Assembly (NCBI RefSeq): GCF_009697225.1
Contig: NZ_WIND01000001.1
Location: 124,001-188,000, forward strand
DNA length: 64,000 nucleotides
Origin: Halovulum marinum
GTDB lineage: Bacteria; Pseudomonadota; Alphaproteobacteria; Rhodobacterales; Rhodobacteraceae
Reading direction: 5' to 3'
The position numbers and the translations under genes were made by a program. Below the pieces are notes generated by a model that was given only the letters and a program-made list of their open reading frames with translations, was not told where the DNA came from and ran no database searches. This document shows, one piece after another, positions 19,389-27,786 of this stretch (position 1 is the stretch's first letter; each line of letters starts with the position of its first letter).

Positions 19389-20741
19389 ATGCCCGACGAC
19401 CGACCGCAGCCGACCGCCCGGCCGGGCGCACGCCCCGCACGCAGAGGTGCGGCGCACCGGATGCTGCGCGCCCTGCCATTCCTCGCCTTCGTCCTGTGGT
19501 GGGCGCTGCTGGCGCTGGCGCTGAAGGCGGTCACGCTGGATGCGGGCGACCTGCCGGTCGACTATCGCACCTATGCCGAAGCCGCCGAGCGGGCGCGGCA
19601 GACCGGCTCGCCCTACCGCCAGGTCGCGGCGGCGCAGGCGGTCTGGGCCGACATCCATGCCGCGGCCCGCGCGCGCTTCGACGGCGGCGGCGCGGCGGTC
19701 GCGCCGATATCGGGGCCGTATCTGTACCCGCCGAGCCTGGCGCTGTGGCTGCCGCCGGGCCCGGCAACGGGGCTGGTCTACCTGGCGCTGCACACGCTGG
19801 CCGCGGCGGGGCTGTGCCTGGGCTGGCTGCGGCTCGCCGGGGCGCGGTCGGGCTGGTGGCTGCTGCCGGCGGCGTTGTCGGCGGATCTGCTGGCGGTCTA
19901 TGCCGGCGGCAATGTCGAGATCCTGCTGCTGGCGGCATCGCTCGCCGCCTGCGGGCTGCTGTGGCGCGGGCCGGCGGTGCTGGCGGGGGTGCCGGTCGCG
20001 CTGGTGCTGCTGGTGAAGCCGCAGTTCGCGCTGCTGTTCGCGGCTTTCGCCGCCTTCGTCCTGCTGGCGCGCGGCCGCGCGGCCGCGGGCGGTCTGGCGG
20101 CGGCCGCCGCGGTCGCGCTTGTGCTGGCGGGCCTCGAGGTGCTGCGCTGGCCCACCCCGGCGCGGGCCGGCGCGCTGGCCTATCTGTCGGAGCCGGCGGC
20201 GCGGCAGTACTTTGCCCTGCCGCCGGCATCGTGGTGGCCGATGGACCACTGGAACCGCGCCCCGCTGCAGGCGCTGCTGAGCGCCGGCCTGCCCCGGGGC
20301 GCGGCGATGGCGGCGACGCTGGCCGGTTTCGCCGCGCGGCTGGCGACGAGCCTGCTGGCGCTGCGGCGGCATCCGCCGGGCTTTGCCTTGGCGTTCGCGC
20401 TGTCCTATGTGCTGCTGCTGATCGGCCGGCCGATCGACTGGGCGCTGCCGCTGCTGGGGCTGCTCACCCTGGGCGCGGCCGCGCCCGGGCTGGGGCGCGG
20501 CGCCCGGCGCGCGGGCGCCGCCGCGGCGCTGGCGCTGGGGCTGGCGCACTGGGCGGCGTTCATCGGCTTCGCGACCGGGCGCTGGCCCGGCCTGCTGTCA
20601 TTGCAGACCCCGGCCTGGCCGTGGGAGACGCTGGTCGTGCTGCCCGGCGCGTGGCTGCTGCTGCTTCGTGCCGCGCGCGCGGCTCCCGGTCAGGGCGCAG
20701 GCCGCCCCGACCGGACCCTCGGGGCGTGCGCGCCTCAGTAG
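19389..20741 (+). CDS. Multi-pass membrane glycosyltransferase, GT87/DUF2029-like
   Basis: A protein of about 450 residues with ten or more hydrophobic segments. The N-terminal helix (LPFLAFVLWWALLALALK) is followed by a periplasmic loop DLPVDYRTYAEAAERARQTGSPYR and YLYPPSLALWLPP, the pattern of polyprenyl-phosphate-mannose-dependent GT87 family members, where an early acidic residue is catalytic. The central VLLVKPQFALLFA also fits. The acceptor is unknown. ATG 19389 is chosen because GGGGGATCCG precedes it; ATG 19377 is the alternative. Its 3' end overlaps the convergent L,D-transpeptidase gene by 7 bp. Confidence 0.75.
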   Translation: MPDDRPQPTARPGARPARRGAAHRMLRALPFLAFVLWWALLALALKAVTLDAGDLPVDYRTYAEAAERARQTGSPYRQVAAAQAVWADIHAAARARFDGGGAAVAPISGPYLYPPSLALWLPPGPATGLVYLALHTLAAAGLCLGWLRLAGARSGWWLLPAALSADLLAVYAGGNVEILLLAASLAACGLLWRGPAVLAGVPVALVLLVKPQFALLFAAFAAFVLLARGRAAAGGLAAAAAVALVLAGLEVLRWPTPARAGALAYLSEPAARQYFALPPASWWPMDHWNRAPLQALLSAGLPRGAAMAATLAGFAARLATSLLALRRHPPGFALAFALSYVLLLIGRPIDWALPLLGLLTLGAAAPGLGRGARRAGAAAALALGLAHWAAFIGFATGRWPGLLSLQTPAWPWETLVVLPGAWLLLLRAARAAPGQGAGRPDRTLGACAPQ

Positions 20742-21448
20742 AGCTGGCCGATTCCGCGCCACGGTTGCGACGGCAGCACCACCACGGTCGCGCCATGCAC
20801 CGAGCGTTCGGCAAGGTCGATCACGTCCTGGTTCAGCATCCGGATACAGCCCGAGGACACCGCCTTGCCCAGCTCCCACGCGTTGGCGCTGCCGTGGATG
20901 CGGTAAAGCGTGTCCACGCCGTTCTGAAACAGGTAGAGCGCGCGCGCCCCCATCGGGTTATCGGGCCCGGGATCCATCCCGCCCGTGCGCCAGGAATAGG
21001 GCGCAAGATCCGGCTGGCGCTCGATCATGCTGTCGGGCACCTTCCAGCGCGGCCAGTCGCGTATGAACTGCAGTCGGGCGGTCCCCTCCCAATCGAAGCC
21101 GGCGGCGCCGACGCTGACGCCGTAGCGGGTGGCGATCTGCGGCGACTCGACGAAATGCAGCAGCGCCGCGTCCGGATCGACGACGATGGTGCCGGGCGCG
21201 TGCTCCGGCCAGGGATTGGCCACCGGCTGCCGCCACAGATGCGGCGGCACCATGCCCTCCGGCACCGCCGGAATCGGAAACGGCTCGTCGGTGATGGCGC
21301 CGTAGAAGTCGGGCAGCGGCGGGATCGGCGGCCTGACCGCGGTCGCAGCCGCGCTGACCGACTGGGTCTGGGCGCTGGCGGTGGCGGCGGCGGTGGCGGA
21401 CAGGCTTGCGGCCGCGCTGGCGGCCAGGAAATGGCGTCGGGTGAGCAT
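20735..21448 (-). CDS. L,D-transpeptidase (YkuD domain), exported
   Basis: A periplasmic peptidoglycan cross-linking or lipoprotein-attaching enzyme, 237 residues. The N-terminus TRRHFLAASAAASL followed by AQT looks like a Tat-type signal peptide with twin arginines. The catalytic YkuD motif is RIHGSANAWELGKAVSSGCIRMLNQDV near the C-terminus, with the catalytic Cys in SSGCIRM and the conserved His in IHGS. The upstream DWEGTARLQFIRDWPRWKVP segment is typical of the alphaproteobacterial subgroup. A GGAGGAGAGCC ribosome site precedes ATG 21448. Another exported protein gene lies just upstream on the same strand. Confidence 0.92.
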   Translation of the reverse strand: MLTRRHFLAASAAASLSATAAATASAQTQSVSAAATAVRPPIPPLPDFYGAITDEPFPIPAVPEGMVPPHLWRQPVANPWPEHAPGTIVVDPDAALLHFVESPQIATRYGVSVGAAGFDWEGTARLQFIRDWPRWKVPDSMIERQPDLAPYSWRTGGMDPGPDNPMGARALYLFQNGVDTLYRIHGSANAWELGKAVSSGCIRMLNQDVIDLAERSVHGATVVVLPSQPWRGIGQLY

Positions 21449-21502
21449 GGCTCTCCTCCTGGGCTACTGAACGATATGCGGCGCGGCGCGCCAGGGTTTC
21501 GG

Positions 21503-21889
21503 TCAGTAGCCGCGCGGAGGGGCCCGGGGCGGCGTCGGAGACAGGCTGCGCGCCGGGCGCAGGTCGACCGGAAGCGGCAGCGCGACCCGGCTTTCGCCGC
21601 GCGCCGCGGCGGCGGCGGCGGCGAGGATCAGTTCGACGCCGCAAGGCGATCCGGGCAGCGTCGCGCCCGGACAGTTGCGGATGAGGGTGGCGCGCACCGG
21701 CGCCGGGATGGTCTTGGCGGCCCCGGTCTCGGCGGCCCCGGTCTCGGCCGCGACCGGCCCGTACTCCGGCCCGTACGTGGTCGGCAGGTACCTGGCCGGC
21801 AGATCGCCGGCGGCCACACGCGCGTAAGCCCCCCATGGCATCATGAGAAGCATCAACACCGCGAAGATCAGGGCGCGCACCGGCTGCAT
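21503..21889 (-). CDS. Small secreted protein of unknown function
   Basis: A 128-residue product from ATG 21889 with a signal peptide (hydrophobic core ALIFAVLMLLMMPW, cleavage probably after AYA). The mature chain has an AETGA-AETGA tandem repeat, two cysteines (RNCPGA and GSPCGVELI) that could form a disulfide, and a Pro/Arg-rich tail. I do not recognise a family. The frame is continuous, without a stop, with the decayed aminotransferase upstream, so the true start rests on the signal peptide alone and a weak ribosome site. It may be cotranscribed with the L,D-transpeptidase 54 bp downstream. Confidence 0.55.
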   Translation of the reverse strand: MQPVRALIFAVLMLLMMPWGAYARVAAGDLPARYLPTTYGPEYGPVAAETGAAETGAAKTIPAPVRATLIRNCPGATLPGSPCGVELILAAAAAAARGESRVALPLPVDLRPARSLSPTPPRAPPRGY

Positions 21890-22000
21890 GCCCGGAACAT
21901 GACCCCTGTCCGGCGGCGTGTCGAGCGGACGCAACGTCGCGCTCACCGGCTTGTGAACCGCGACCTGTGAACCCCGGCGTGCGATTCCCGCCGGCGCTCG

Positions 22001-23017
22001 GATCGTGGCGACGGCGGCGGCGAACCGTGCCACATCGTCCTCGGTGTTGTAGCAGTGCACCGAGGCGCGCAGCAGCGCCGGCAGGCCGCGCCCGTCCAGG
22101 TCGAACCGCGCCATGTCGGCAGTCGAGACCGAGGTGGCGAAGCCGCGCGCGCGCAGCGCCGCCTGCATCCGCTGCGGATCGCGGCCGGTCTTGAGCAGCG
22201 TGACGAGGCCCGCGCCGGGCGCCGCGGTCGTGGACGGTGACGCCCGGAACCGCCGCCGGCGCCGCGCGCAGCGCCGCGGCCAGCGCCGTCGCCCGCGCCG
22301 CGATCGCCGCCAGGCCCAGCGCCCGGGCGTTAGGCCACCGCCGCGCCCGGGCCGATCCGTGTGCCGCGCGACCCGCGCAGGTACTCGCGCCCGGTCCCAG
22401 GCAGCGCGTCGCAGACGGTGGCGGCCACGTCGAGGGCGATCTGCCCGGCCGACTGGCAGGCGTCGAGCAGGTAGAACAGCCCGTGCGCGCGGGCGAACGC
22501 GCCCGCCGTCTCGGCCGGGTTCACCAGCCCGCCCTGCGTCGGCACATGGGGTCAGCGCCGGCAGCCGGGTGCGCGGGGAGACCAGCCGCGCGGCGGCGGC
22601 GCCGATCGCGCCGTCCGCGTCCGACGGCACGAGGTCGATGGCGATCCGCAGCCGCCGCTGCAGGTGCAGCATCATCAGCGCGTTCGAGGCAAATTCCGCG
22701 GCATGGGTCGGCACCCGGTCGCCGGGCCCCGGCCGAAGGCCGTGGAACACCAGGTCCCAGGCGCGGGCGGCGCTTTCGGCGAAGCCGATCTCGGACGGCG
22801 CGGCGTTCAGCGGCGCCGCGGCCTCGGCCTAGAACGCGTCGAGCGCCGGGGCGGCGCGGCGCGGGGCCTCGCAGCCGCCGACGCGCGGCTCGTGATCCAG
22901 GTGCGCGCGGACGGCCGCCAGCACCGGATCCAGCATCAGCGCGGCGCCGGCGTTGTCGACGTGCACCCCGTGGGCGCAGCCGGGGGTGTCGGCCCGGACC
23001 CGGTCGATGTCGATCAT
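22001..23017 (-). pseudogene. Decayed class V PLP-dependent aminotransferase
   Basis: A good start (GGAGGCGGC before ATG 23017) opens MIDIDRVRADTPGCAHGVHVDNAGAALM, a typical aminotransferase class V N-terminus. The frame hits TAG at 22829-22831, resumes in the same frame (LNAAPSEIGFAESAARAWDLVFHG), shifts near 22546-22551 at a CCCC run, continues as [14 protein letters not shown]...[11 protein letters not shown], ends again at 22330, and regains a third segment (LVTLLKTGRDPQRMQAALRARGFATS) near 22.2 kb. The Schiff-base lysine expected in TGRKYLRGPRG is Glu (codon 22384-22386, REYLRGSRG). At least four lesions plus loss of the lysine mean no active enzyme. Confidence 0.88.
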
Positions 23018-23136
23018 GCCGCCTCCTGTCGCGCCATCAGAAGGACCGCGCCGGGCGGCCACGCCAAGCGCCGGGGCTTCACAGATCGGCGCGGCGCGCT
23101 AGGCTCGGCGCCAGCACCGCAACCGAGGAGCGCCCG

Positions 23137-23544
23137 ATGAGCCCGATCCGCGCCGCCGCCTGCCTGCTGGCCCTGTCCGCCTGCTCGCCCCTGCCCGACA
23201 CCGTGGGCGAGGCCGCCCCCGCGCGCACCGTCTGGCGGCTGGACCAGGTGAACAACGCCGCCGCCACCTTCCCGGCGACGCTGCGCCTGCTCGAGGACGG
23301 CCGGGTGATCGGCGCCGCGCCCTGCGGCCGCTTCGAGGCGCGGCAGGTGGCGCCGCTGCCGTGGGTCGAGTTCGCCGACTTCGCCCCCGCCGCCGACACC
23401 TGCCGCCGCGCCGAGGAGCAGCGCGGCTTCTTCCTGGCGCTGCGGGCGATGGACTTCGCCGAGGTCGCCGGATCCAGCCTGCTGCTCAGCAACGACGCCG
23501 GCCAAAGCCTGTATTTCCGCGCCGCGGAAGGCCCCGGCAGCTAG
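23137..23544 (+). CDS. META/HslJ-like lipoprotein
   Basis: A 135-residue lipoprotein. The signal ends in the lipobox LALSAC, giving an N-terminal lipidated cysteine at residue 16. The mature chain has the pattern of small META-domain proteins: VWRLDQVNNAAATFPATLRLLEDGRVIGAAPCGRFEA and FFLALRAMDFAEV. Two further cysteines (PCGRF, DTCRRA) may pair. Function is not known; META proteins are often linked to envelope stress. GAGGAGCGCCCG precedes ATG 23137. The stop overlaps the convergent recO stop through a shared CTAG, so both genes end within the same four bases. Confidence 0.75.
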   Translation: MSPIRAAACLLALSACSPLPDTVGEAAPARTVWRLDQVNNAAATFPATLRLLEDGRVIGAAPCGRFEARQVAPLPWVEFADFAPAADTCRRAEEQRGFFLALRAMDFAEVAGSSLLLSNDAGQSLYFRAAEGPGS

Positions 23545-24269
23545 AGACGGGCGAAGGCGCGCTCCAGCCGCTCGCGCGCCGGCGGCACGCCGTCGCGGTT
23601 CAGCGCCGGGCACAGGTGGTGGGCCAGGAAGTATCCGGTCAGGCGCAGCCCGGCGCGCAGGTCGTCGGCGGTGATCGGCGCCTCCCCGGCGTCGCGGCGC
23701 AGGAACGGCGGCAGCGGCAGCAGCCGGTCGGCCCAGTCGGCGCCGGCGGCGCGGCAGACGGCGCGCCCGGTGCGCGGCGAGACCCAGGTCAGGTCGGTCT
23801 CGGCGCCGGTGACGGCGCAGGCGCTCAGGTCCAGCCCGAAGCCCAGCGTCGCCAGCAGCTCCAGTTCCCAGCCGACGTACTGCACGGGCCAGGGGCCGGC
23901 ATCCTCCATCAGGTCCAGCAGCGCCACGGTGCGCCGGTACAGCGCCGGATAGGCCATGCGCTCGGCCAGCGCCATCGACACCAGCGCGGTGACCGCACCC
24001 AGCCCGGCCAGCGCCGCGCGGTCGGCCAGCACGCCGGCGCGGGCGCGCACCGGCTCGACGGTGAAGGTGCCCAGGTGCTCGGACAGCCGGCCGCGCCAGG
24101 CGACGTCGAGCTGTGCGCCGGGCTGCAGCACCGGGCCCATGCGCCGGCCGGCGCCGCCGCGCACCAGGCCGGCGTGACGGCCGTGTTCTTCGGTGAAGAT
24201 CTCGATGATGGCGCCGCTCTCGCCGTGCCGGCGCACGGACAGCAGCACGCCCTCGCCGCGCCAGTCCAC
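23541..24269 (-). CDS. recO: DNA repair protein RecO
   Basis: RecO helps load RecA on SSB-coated single-stranded DNA in the RecFOR pathway. GTG 24269 is chosen because the protein then begins VDWRGEGVLLSVRRHGESGAIIEIFTEEHGRHAGLVRGG, the family N-terminus; the upstream frame to 24362 adds unrelated residues and crosses a repeat element. The OB-fold continues to about residue 80 (PGAQLDVAWRGRLSEHLGTF), followed by the helical domain YPALYRRTVALLDLM and WELELLATLGFGLDLSACAVTG. At 242 residues it is of normal length. Cys residues of the usual zinc motif are reduced, as in related alphaproteobacteria. Confidence 0.92.
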   Translation of the reverse strand: MDWRGEGVLLSVRRHGESGAIIEIFTEEHGRHAGLVRGGAGRRMGPVLQPGAQLDVAWRGRLSEHLGTFTVEPVRARAGVLADRAALAGLGAVTALVSMALAERMAYPALYRRTVALLDLMEDAGPWPVQYVGWELELLATLGFGLDLSACAVTGAETDLTWVSPRTGRAVCRAAGADWADRLLPLPPFLRRDAGEAPITADDLRAGLRLTGYFLAHHLCPALNRDGVPPARERLERAFARL

Positions 24270-24315
24270 CGGCGCTAGCCGGAGCGCGGCGCTGCCGGTC
24301 CGGGCGCGCGCCCCG

Positions 24316-24376
24316 CTTCCACTTTCCGGAAGATATCCCCGCCGGAGGCCCCCGTCCGCCACCGGGCGCGGCGCCG
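24316..24376 (+). repeat. Dispersed intergenic repeat, copy 3
   Basis: CTTCCACTTTCC, then the core ATATCCCCGCCGGAGGCC (24333-24350), then GCCACCGGGCGCGGCG. The homology to copy 1 (3931-3985) extends beyond the core on both sides, about 55-60 bp in all. It lies just downstream of the zinc-ribbon gene and upstream of recO, both on the minus strand. Confidence 0.75.
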
Positions 24377-24383
24377 GGGCGTG

Positions 24384-24419
24384 GGCACCGACACGGGCAC
24401 CGGGACGGGCACCGGCAGG
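24384..24419 (+). repeat. 12-nt tandem repeat, three units
   Basis: Units GGCACCGACACG, GGCACCGGGACG and GGCACCGGCAGG follow each other in the gap before the zinc-ribbon gene's 3' end. No gene covers it. It is likely replication slippage in a neutral spacer. Confidence 0.6.
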
Positions 24420-24440
24420 CCCGCGATCAGGCGATGGCGG

Positions 24441-25256
24441 TCACTCGCCACCGTCGCCGGTCAGTTGCGCGATCTGCTGCTTCACCACCACCGAATATTC
24501 GGCATAGAGCGCCTCGACCTCGGTGCGGGCCTGCTCGACGGCGGTGTCGTACTGCGCCAGCCAGGGCTCCGCCGGCGGATAGGCCCGGGCGATCTCGTTC
24601 TGGTACAGGTAGACGGCCGACGCCGCGGCGACCAGCACCAGCGCGGTAACGAGGCCGGCCATGACGCTGCCGCGCCGGCGCCGCACGGGCTCGGTATCGT
24701 AGGACTGGATGGCGCGCGCCAGCGGATCGCGGCGGCCCGAGGCGGCGGCGCGGCGCTGGCGCTCGCGCTCGTGCGCCTCGAGATCCCACTTGCGCTTGCG
24801 CTCGGCCTCGTCCGCGGCCTCGGCGACCGAGACGCCGACCGCCTCGGCGGCCTTGCGCAGGTCGCGGCGGCCGGACTTGGCCGGGCCCTTGTCGTCGAAC
24901 CTGCCGCCCTCGGCGGCGATCTGCGCACGCAGCGCGGCGACGATCTCGTCCTCGTCCTCCGACGTCGGAGCATTGGTGGTGGTGTCGTCGTCGTCGGGAT
25001 CCTCATCGCCCCGCGCCGCCAGTTCGTCTTCGACGGCGCGCGCCAGCGCGCTGCGCTCCTCGGCGTCGAGCCGCTCGGATGGGCGCGGCGGCGTCACCAC
25101 GGCACCCGGATCCAGACGCAGCGGCGTCTCCTCGTCGACCGGATACTGGACCCAGACGTGCTCGCAGCTGGAGCACTGGACCTCGCGCCCCTCCTCGGGA
25201 AACAGCGAGGAGTCGACCTCGTAGTGGGAGGCGCAGTTGGGACAGACCAGACGCAT
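24441..25256 (-). CDS. Zinc-ribbon (MJ0042-type) membrane protein
   Basis: A 271-residue protein starting MRLVCPNCASHYEVDSSLFPEEGREVQCSSCEHVWVQ, a four-cysteine MJ0042 zinc-ribbon (C5, C8, C28, C31). A long acidic, low-complexity linker follows (DEDPDDDDTTTNAPTSEDEDE), then a basic helical part and one transmembrane helix near residues 199-221 (GLVTALVLVAAASAVYLY), leaving a short periplasmic tail. Such proteins are common beside ftsEX in Rhodobacteraceae; function is unknown. ATG 25256 puts the zinc ribbon at the very N-terminus. Divergent from ftsE across about 190 bp. Confidence 0.82.
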   Translation of the reverse strand: MRLVCPNCASHYEVDSSLFPEEGREVQCSSCEHVWVQYPVDEETPLRLDPGAVVTPPRPSERLDAEERSALARAVEDELAARGDEDPDDDDTTTNAPTSEDEDEIVAALRAQIAAEGGRFDDKGPAKSGRRDLRKAAEAVGVSVAEAADEAERKRKWDLEAHERERQRRAAASGRRDPLARAIQSYDTEPVRRRRGSVMAGLVTALVLVAAASAVYLYQNEIARAYPPAEPWLAQYDTAVEQARTEVEALYAEYSVVVKQQIAQLTGDGGE

Positions 25257-25447
25257 GTTCGTCCTCTCGTTGACCGGGCAGCGAACTTCGGCGGCCGGGC
25301 GGACCGAGCGCGGGATGCTGCCGGATCCGATCTTTAACGACTTGTCCATGTGTTGCAAGAAAGCGCTGAGAGGTTGCGGCGGACCTGTTGCTCTGCGATG
25401 TTCGCGGCGCCGCGCGGCACGGCGCGGGTCAAGGCAGGTTGGACCAG

Positions 25448-26125
25448 GTGATCGCGTTCGAGAAAGCAAGCTTCGGCTATGACGGCCATCCGGTGCTGGA
25501 GGACGTCTCGCTGACGCTGGAGGCAGGCGGATTCTACTTTCTGACCGGGCCCTCCGGCTCGGGCAAGACGACGTTCCTGAAGCTGTGCTCGCTGGCGCTG
25601 CTGCCGCGCGGCGGAAGGGTGGCGTTCTTCGGCGAGGACGCCACGCTGCTGGACCGCGACCGGATCGCGCTGATGCGCCGCCGGATGGGGATGGTGCACC
25701 AGGACTGCCAGTTCATCGACCATCTCAGCGTGCGCCGCAACATCGCCCTGCCGCTGGAGATCGCCGGCCGTCGCACCCCGGCCGCCGACAAGGACATCGA
25801 GGATCTGATGGGCTGGGTGGCGCTGGGCCACCGCGCCGACGCCTACCCGCCCGAGCTGTCCGGCGGCGAGCGGCAGCGCGCCGCGCTGGCGCGCGCAGTG
25901 ATGCTGTCGCCGGACCTGCTGATCGCCGACGAGCCCACCGGCAACGTCGACCGCGAAATGGGAGAGAGGATCCTGAGCCTGCTGATCGAGTTGAACCGGC
26001 TGGGCCGCACGGTGCTGATCGCCACCCACGACCTGGAGCTGATCCGCACCGCCAAGCGCGAGGTCAGCGCCCGCGTGCTGCGGCTGGCCGACGGCCAGGT
26101 CCGCCTGGCGGGGCACGAGCTGTGA
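25448..26125 (+). CDS. ftsE: Cell division ATP-binding protein FtsE
   Basis: ATPase of the FtsEX complex, which couples the divisome to peptidoglycan hydrolase activation. The 225-residue ABC domain has Walker A GPSGSGKTTFLK, a Q-loop VHQDCQFIDHLSVRRNIALPL, the signature LSGGERQRAALARA, Walker B DLLIADEPTGNVD and the switch ATHDLELI. GTG 25448 is chosen because the chain then begins VIAFEKASFGYDGHPVLEDV, the family N-terminus; upstream codons to 25388 are not conserved-looking. The stop overlaps the ftsX start as GTGA. Confidence 0.94.
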   Translation: MIAFEKASFGYDGHPVLEDVSLTLEAGGFYFLTGPSGSGKTTFLKLCSLALLPRGGRVAFFGEDATLLDRDRIALMRRRMGMVHQDCQFIDHLSVRRNIALPLEIAGRRTPAADKDIEDLMGWVALGHRADAYPPELSGGERQRAALARAVMLSPDLLIADEPTGNVDREMGERILSLLIELNRLGRTVLIATHDLELIRTAKREVSARVLRLADGQVRLAGHEL

Positions 26126-27033
26126 GCGCGGCGCGGACGGTCGCCGGGCGGACGGTCGGCATGCTGGCGCTGCTGCGCGGCGACCCCTCGGCCGACAGCA
26201 CGGTGCCGCCCAGCGGCGCCACCGGCCACCTGACCACGCTGGCCGCCGCCGCGATGGCGCTGCTGGCGCTGATCGCGATCGCCGCGGCGCAGACCGCCGG
26301 GCGGGTCGCCGACGACTGGGCCGGGGCGCTGGACGGCGCCGCGACACTGGAGATCGCCGCCGATCCCGCCACCGCCGAGACCGCCGCCGAGCGCGCGCTG
26401 ATGATCCTGCGCGAGACGCCCGGCATCGACAGCGCCCGGCGCATCGGCGCCGACGAGGCGCGCGCGCTGCTGGCGCCGTGGATGGGCGACACCTCGATGC
26501 TGGCGGACGCCGACCTGCCGCTGATGCTGGCGGTCGAGGAGGCGCCGGAGCTGGACCGCGCGGCGCTGGAGCTGCGGCTGGCGGGCGAGTTCGACGACGC
26601 CGTCTACCTTCGCCACGACCGCTGGAGCGGCACCGTCACCGCCGCCGCCGGCCGGTTGCGCCTGCTGGCGCTGGGCGCGCTGGCGCTGACCTTCGTCGTG
26701 ACCGCGGCGGTGGTGACGCTGGCCGCCCGCGCCGCGCTGGCGATGAACCGGCCGGTGATCGCGACGCTGCGGCTGATCGGCGCGCAGGACAGCTACATCG
26801 CCCGCGCCTTCGTGCGCCGCTTCACCCTGCGCACGCTGCTGGGCGCGGCGCTGGGCACCGGCGCCGGCACCGCCCTGCTGCTGGCGCTGGCCTCGGGCGG
26901 CGCACTGCCCGCAGCGGCGCCGACCGGGCCCGCCGGCTGGCTGGCGCTGCTGGCGGTGCCGCCGGCGTTCGGCCTGCTGGCCTTCGCCGCGACCCGCGCG
27001 GCGGCGTTCCACGAACTGCGGCGGGTGCGCTGA
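26122..27033 (+). CDS. ftsX: Cell division protein FtsX (permease-like)
   Basis: Membrane partner of FtsE, 303 residues from GTG 26122, which overlaps the ftsE stop by 4 bp. The first helix is at about residues 35-55 (LAAAAMALLALIAIAAAQTAG). The periplasmic domain has the FtsX-like LEIAADPATAETAAERALMILRETPGIDSARRI, and three C-terminal helices include LGALALTFVVTAAVVTLAARAAL and the NRPVIATLRLIGAQDSYIARAFVRRF coupling region. Sequence is divergent and very Ala-rich, as usual for this class. The stop overlaps the plsC start by one base. Confidence 0.9.
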   Translation: MSAARTVAGRTVGMLALLRGDPSADSTVPPSGATGHLTTLAAAAMALLALIAIAAAQTAGRVADDWAGALDGAATLEIAADPATAETAAERALMILRETPGIDSARRIGADEARALLAPWMGDTSMLADADLPLMLAVEEAPELDRAALELRLAGEFDDAVYLRHDRWSGTVTAAAGRLRLLALGALALTFVVTAAVVTLAARAALAMNRPVIATLRLIGAQDSYIARAFVRRFTLRTLLGAALGTGAGTALLLALASGGALPAAAPTGPAGWLALLAVPPAFGLLAFAATRAAAFHELRRVR

Positions 27034-27764
27034 TGCTGCTGCTGCGCTCGATGCTGTTCGACCTGCTGTTCTACACGCTGATGCTGGTGATGGGGCTGCT
27101 GTGCGCGCCGCTGGCGCTGGCCTCGCCGCGCGGCGCGCACTGGAGCGTGCGCAGCTTCTGCCGCATCGGGCTGGTGATGCTGCGGCTGATCTGCGGCCTG
27201 CGCACCGAGGTGCGCGGCCCGGTGCCGACCGGCGACGTGATCGTCGCCTCGAAGCACCAGTCGTTCCTCGACATCCTGATTCACGTCGCCGCCCTGCCCC
27301 GGTCCCGGTTCATCATGAAGAAGGAGCTGAGATGGGCGCCGATCCTGGGCCTCTACGCGATGCGCATGGGCTCGACCCCGGTGGCGCGCGGCCGCAAGGG
27401 GCAGGCGGTCACGCAGATGGTGCAGGGCGCGACGCGCAACGCCACCGAGCCGGGGCAGCTGGTGATCTATCCGCAGGGCACGCGGGTCGCGCCCGGCGCG
27501 GTGCTGCCCTACAAGGTCGGCGCCGGGGTGCTGTACCAGCGCATGGGCAAGCCCTGCGTGCCGGCGGCGACGAACGCGGGCGTGTTCTGGGGCCGGAAGT
27601 CCTGGCTGCGGCGGCCCGGGCTGGCGGTGGTGGAATACCTGCCCGAGATCCCCACCGGCCTGTCGATGGAGGCATTCGTGAAGCGGCTGGAATCGGAGAT
27701 CGAGCCTGTGTCGAACGCGCTGATGGCCGAGGCCGGGCACCGGCCGGAGCGCCACAGGGCCTGA
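27033..27764 (+). CDS. plsC: 1-acyl-sn-glycerol-3-phosphate acyltransferase
   Basis: Adds the second acyl chain to lysophosphatidic acid, giving phosphatidic acid at the inner membrane. The 243-residue protein has an N-terminal membrane helix (FDLLFYTLMLVMGLLCAPLAL), the catalytic H-x4-D motif in KHQSFLD near residue 76, the FIMKKELRWAPILG block and the substrate-binding YPQGTRVAPG motif. It shares a base with the ftsX stop, so ftsE-ftsX-plsC is one operon. It ends 22 bp from the convergent accA; a small palindrome sits in the gap. Confidence 0.93.
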   Translation: MLLLRSMLFDLLFYTLMLVMGLLCAPLALASPRGAHWSVRSFCRIGLVMLRLICGLRTEVRGPVPTGDVIVASKHQSFLDILIHVAALPRSRFIMKKELRWAPILGLYAMRMGSTPVARGRKGQAVTQMVQGATRNATEPGQLVIYPQGTRVAPGAVLPYKVGAGVLYQRMGKPCVPAATNAGVFWGRKSWLRRPGLAVVEYLPEIPTGLSMEAFVKRLESEIEPVSNALMAEAGHRPERHRA

Positions 27765-27786
27765 GCCCGGCGCGCCGGTCGCCGCG

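Noticed and set aside
19496-21970. 824-codon plus-strand frame over the GT87-like gene and the L,D-transpeptidase
   Set aside because: Gly/Arg/Ala-rich shadow frame of the GT87-like gene, antisense to the YkuD gene; no signature.
22237-23544. Plus-strand 435-codon frame ending in the META-type lipoprotein
   Set aside because: Only the part from ATG 23137 has a ribosome site, signal peptide and lipobox; the upstream part is antisense to the pseudogene.
27767-27778. CCGGCGCGCCGG as a terminator between plsC and accA
   Set aside because: It is a palindrome without a loop or T-run, and too short to support.
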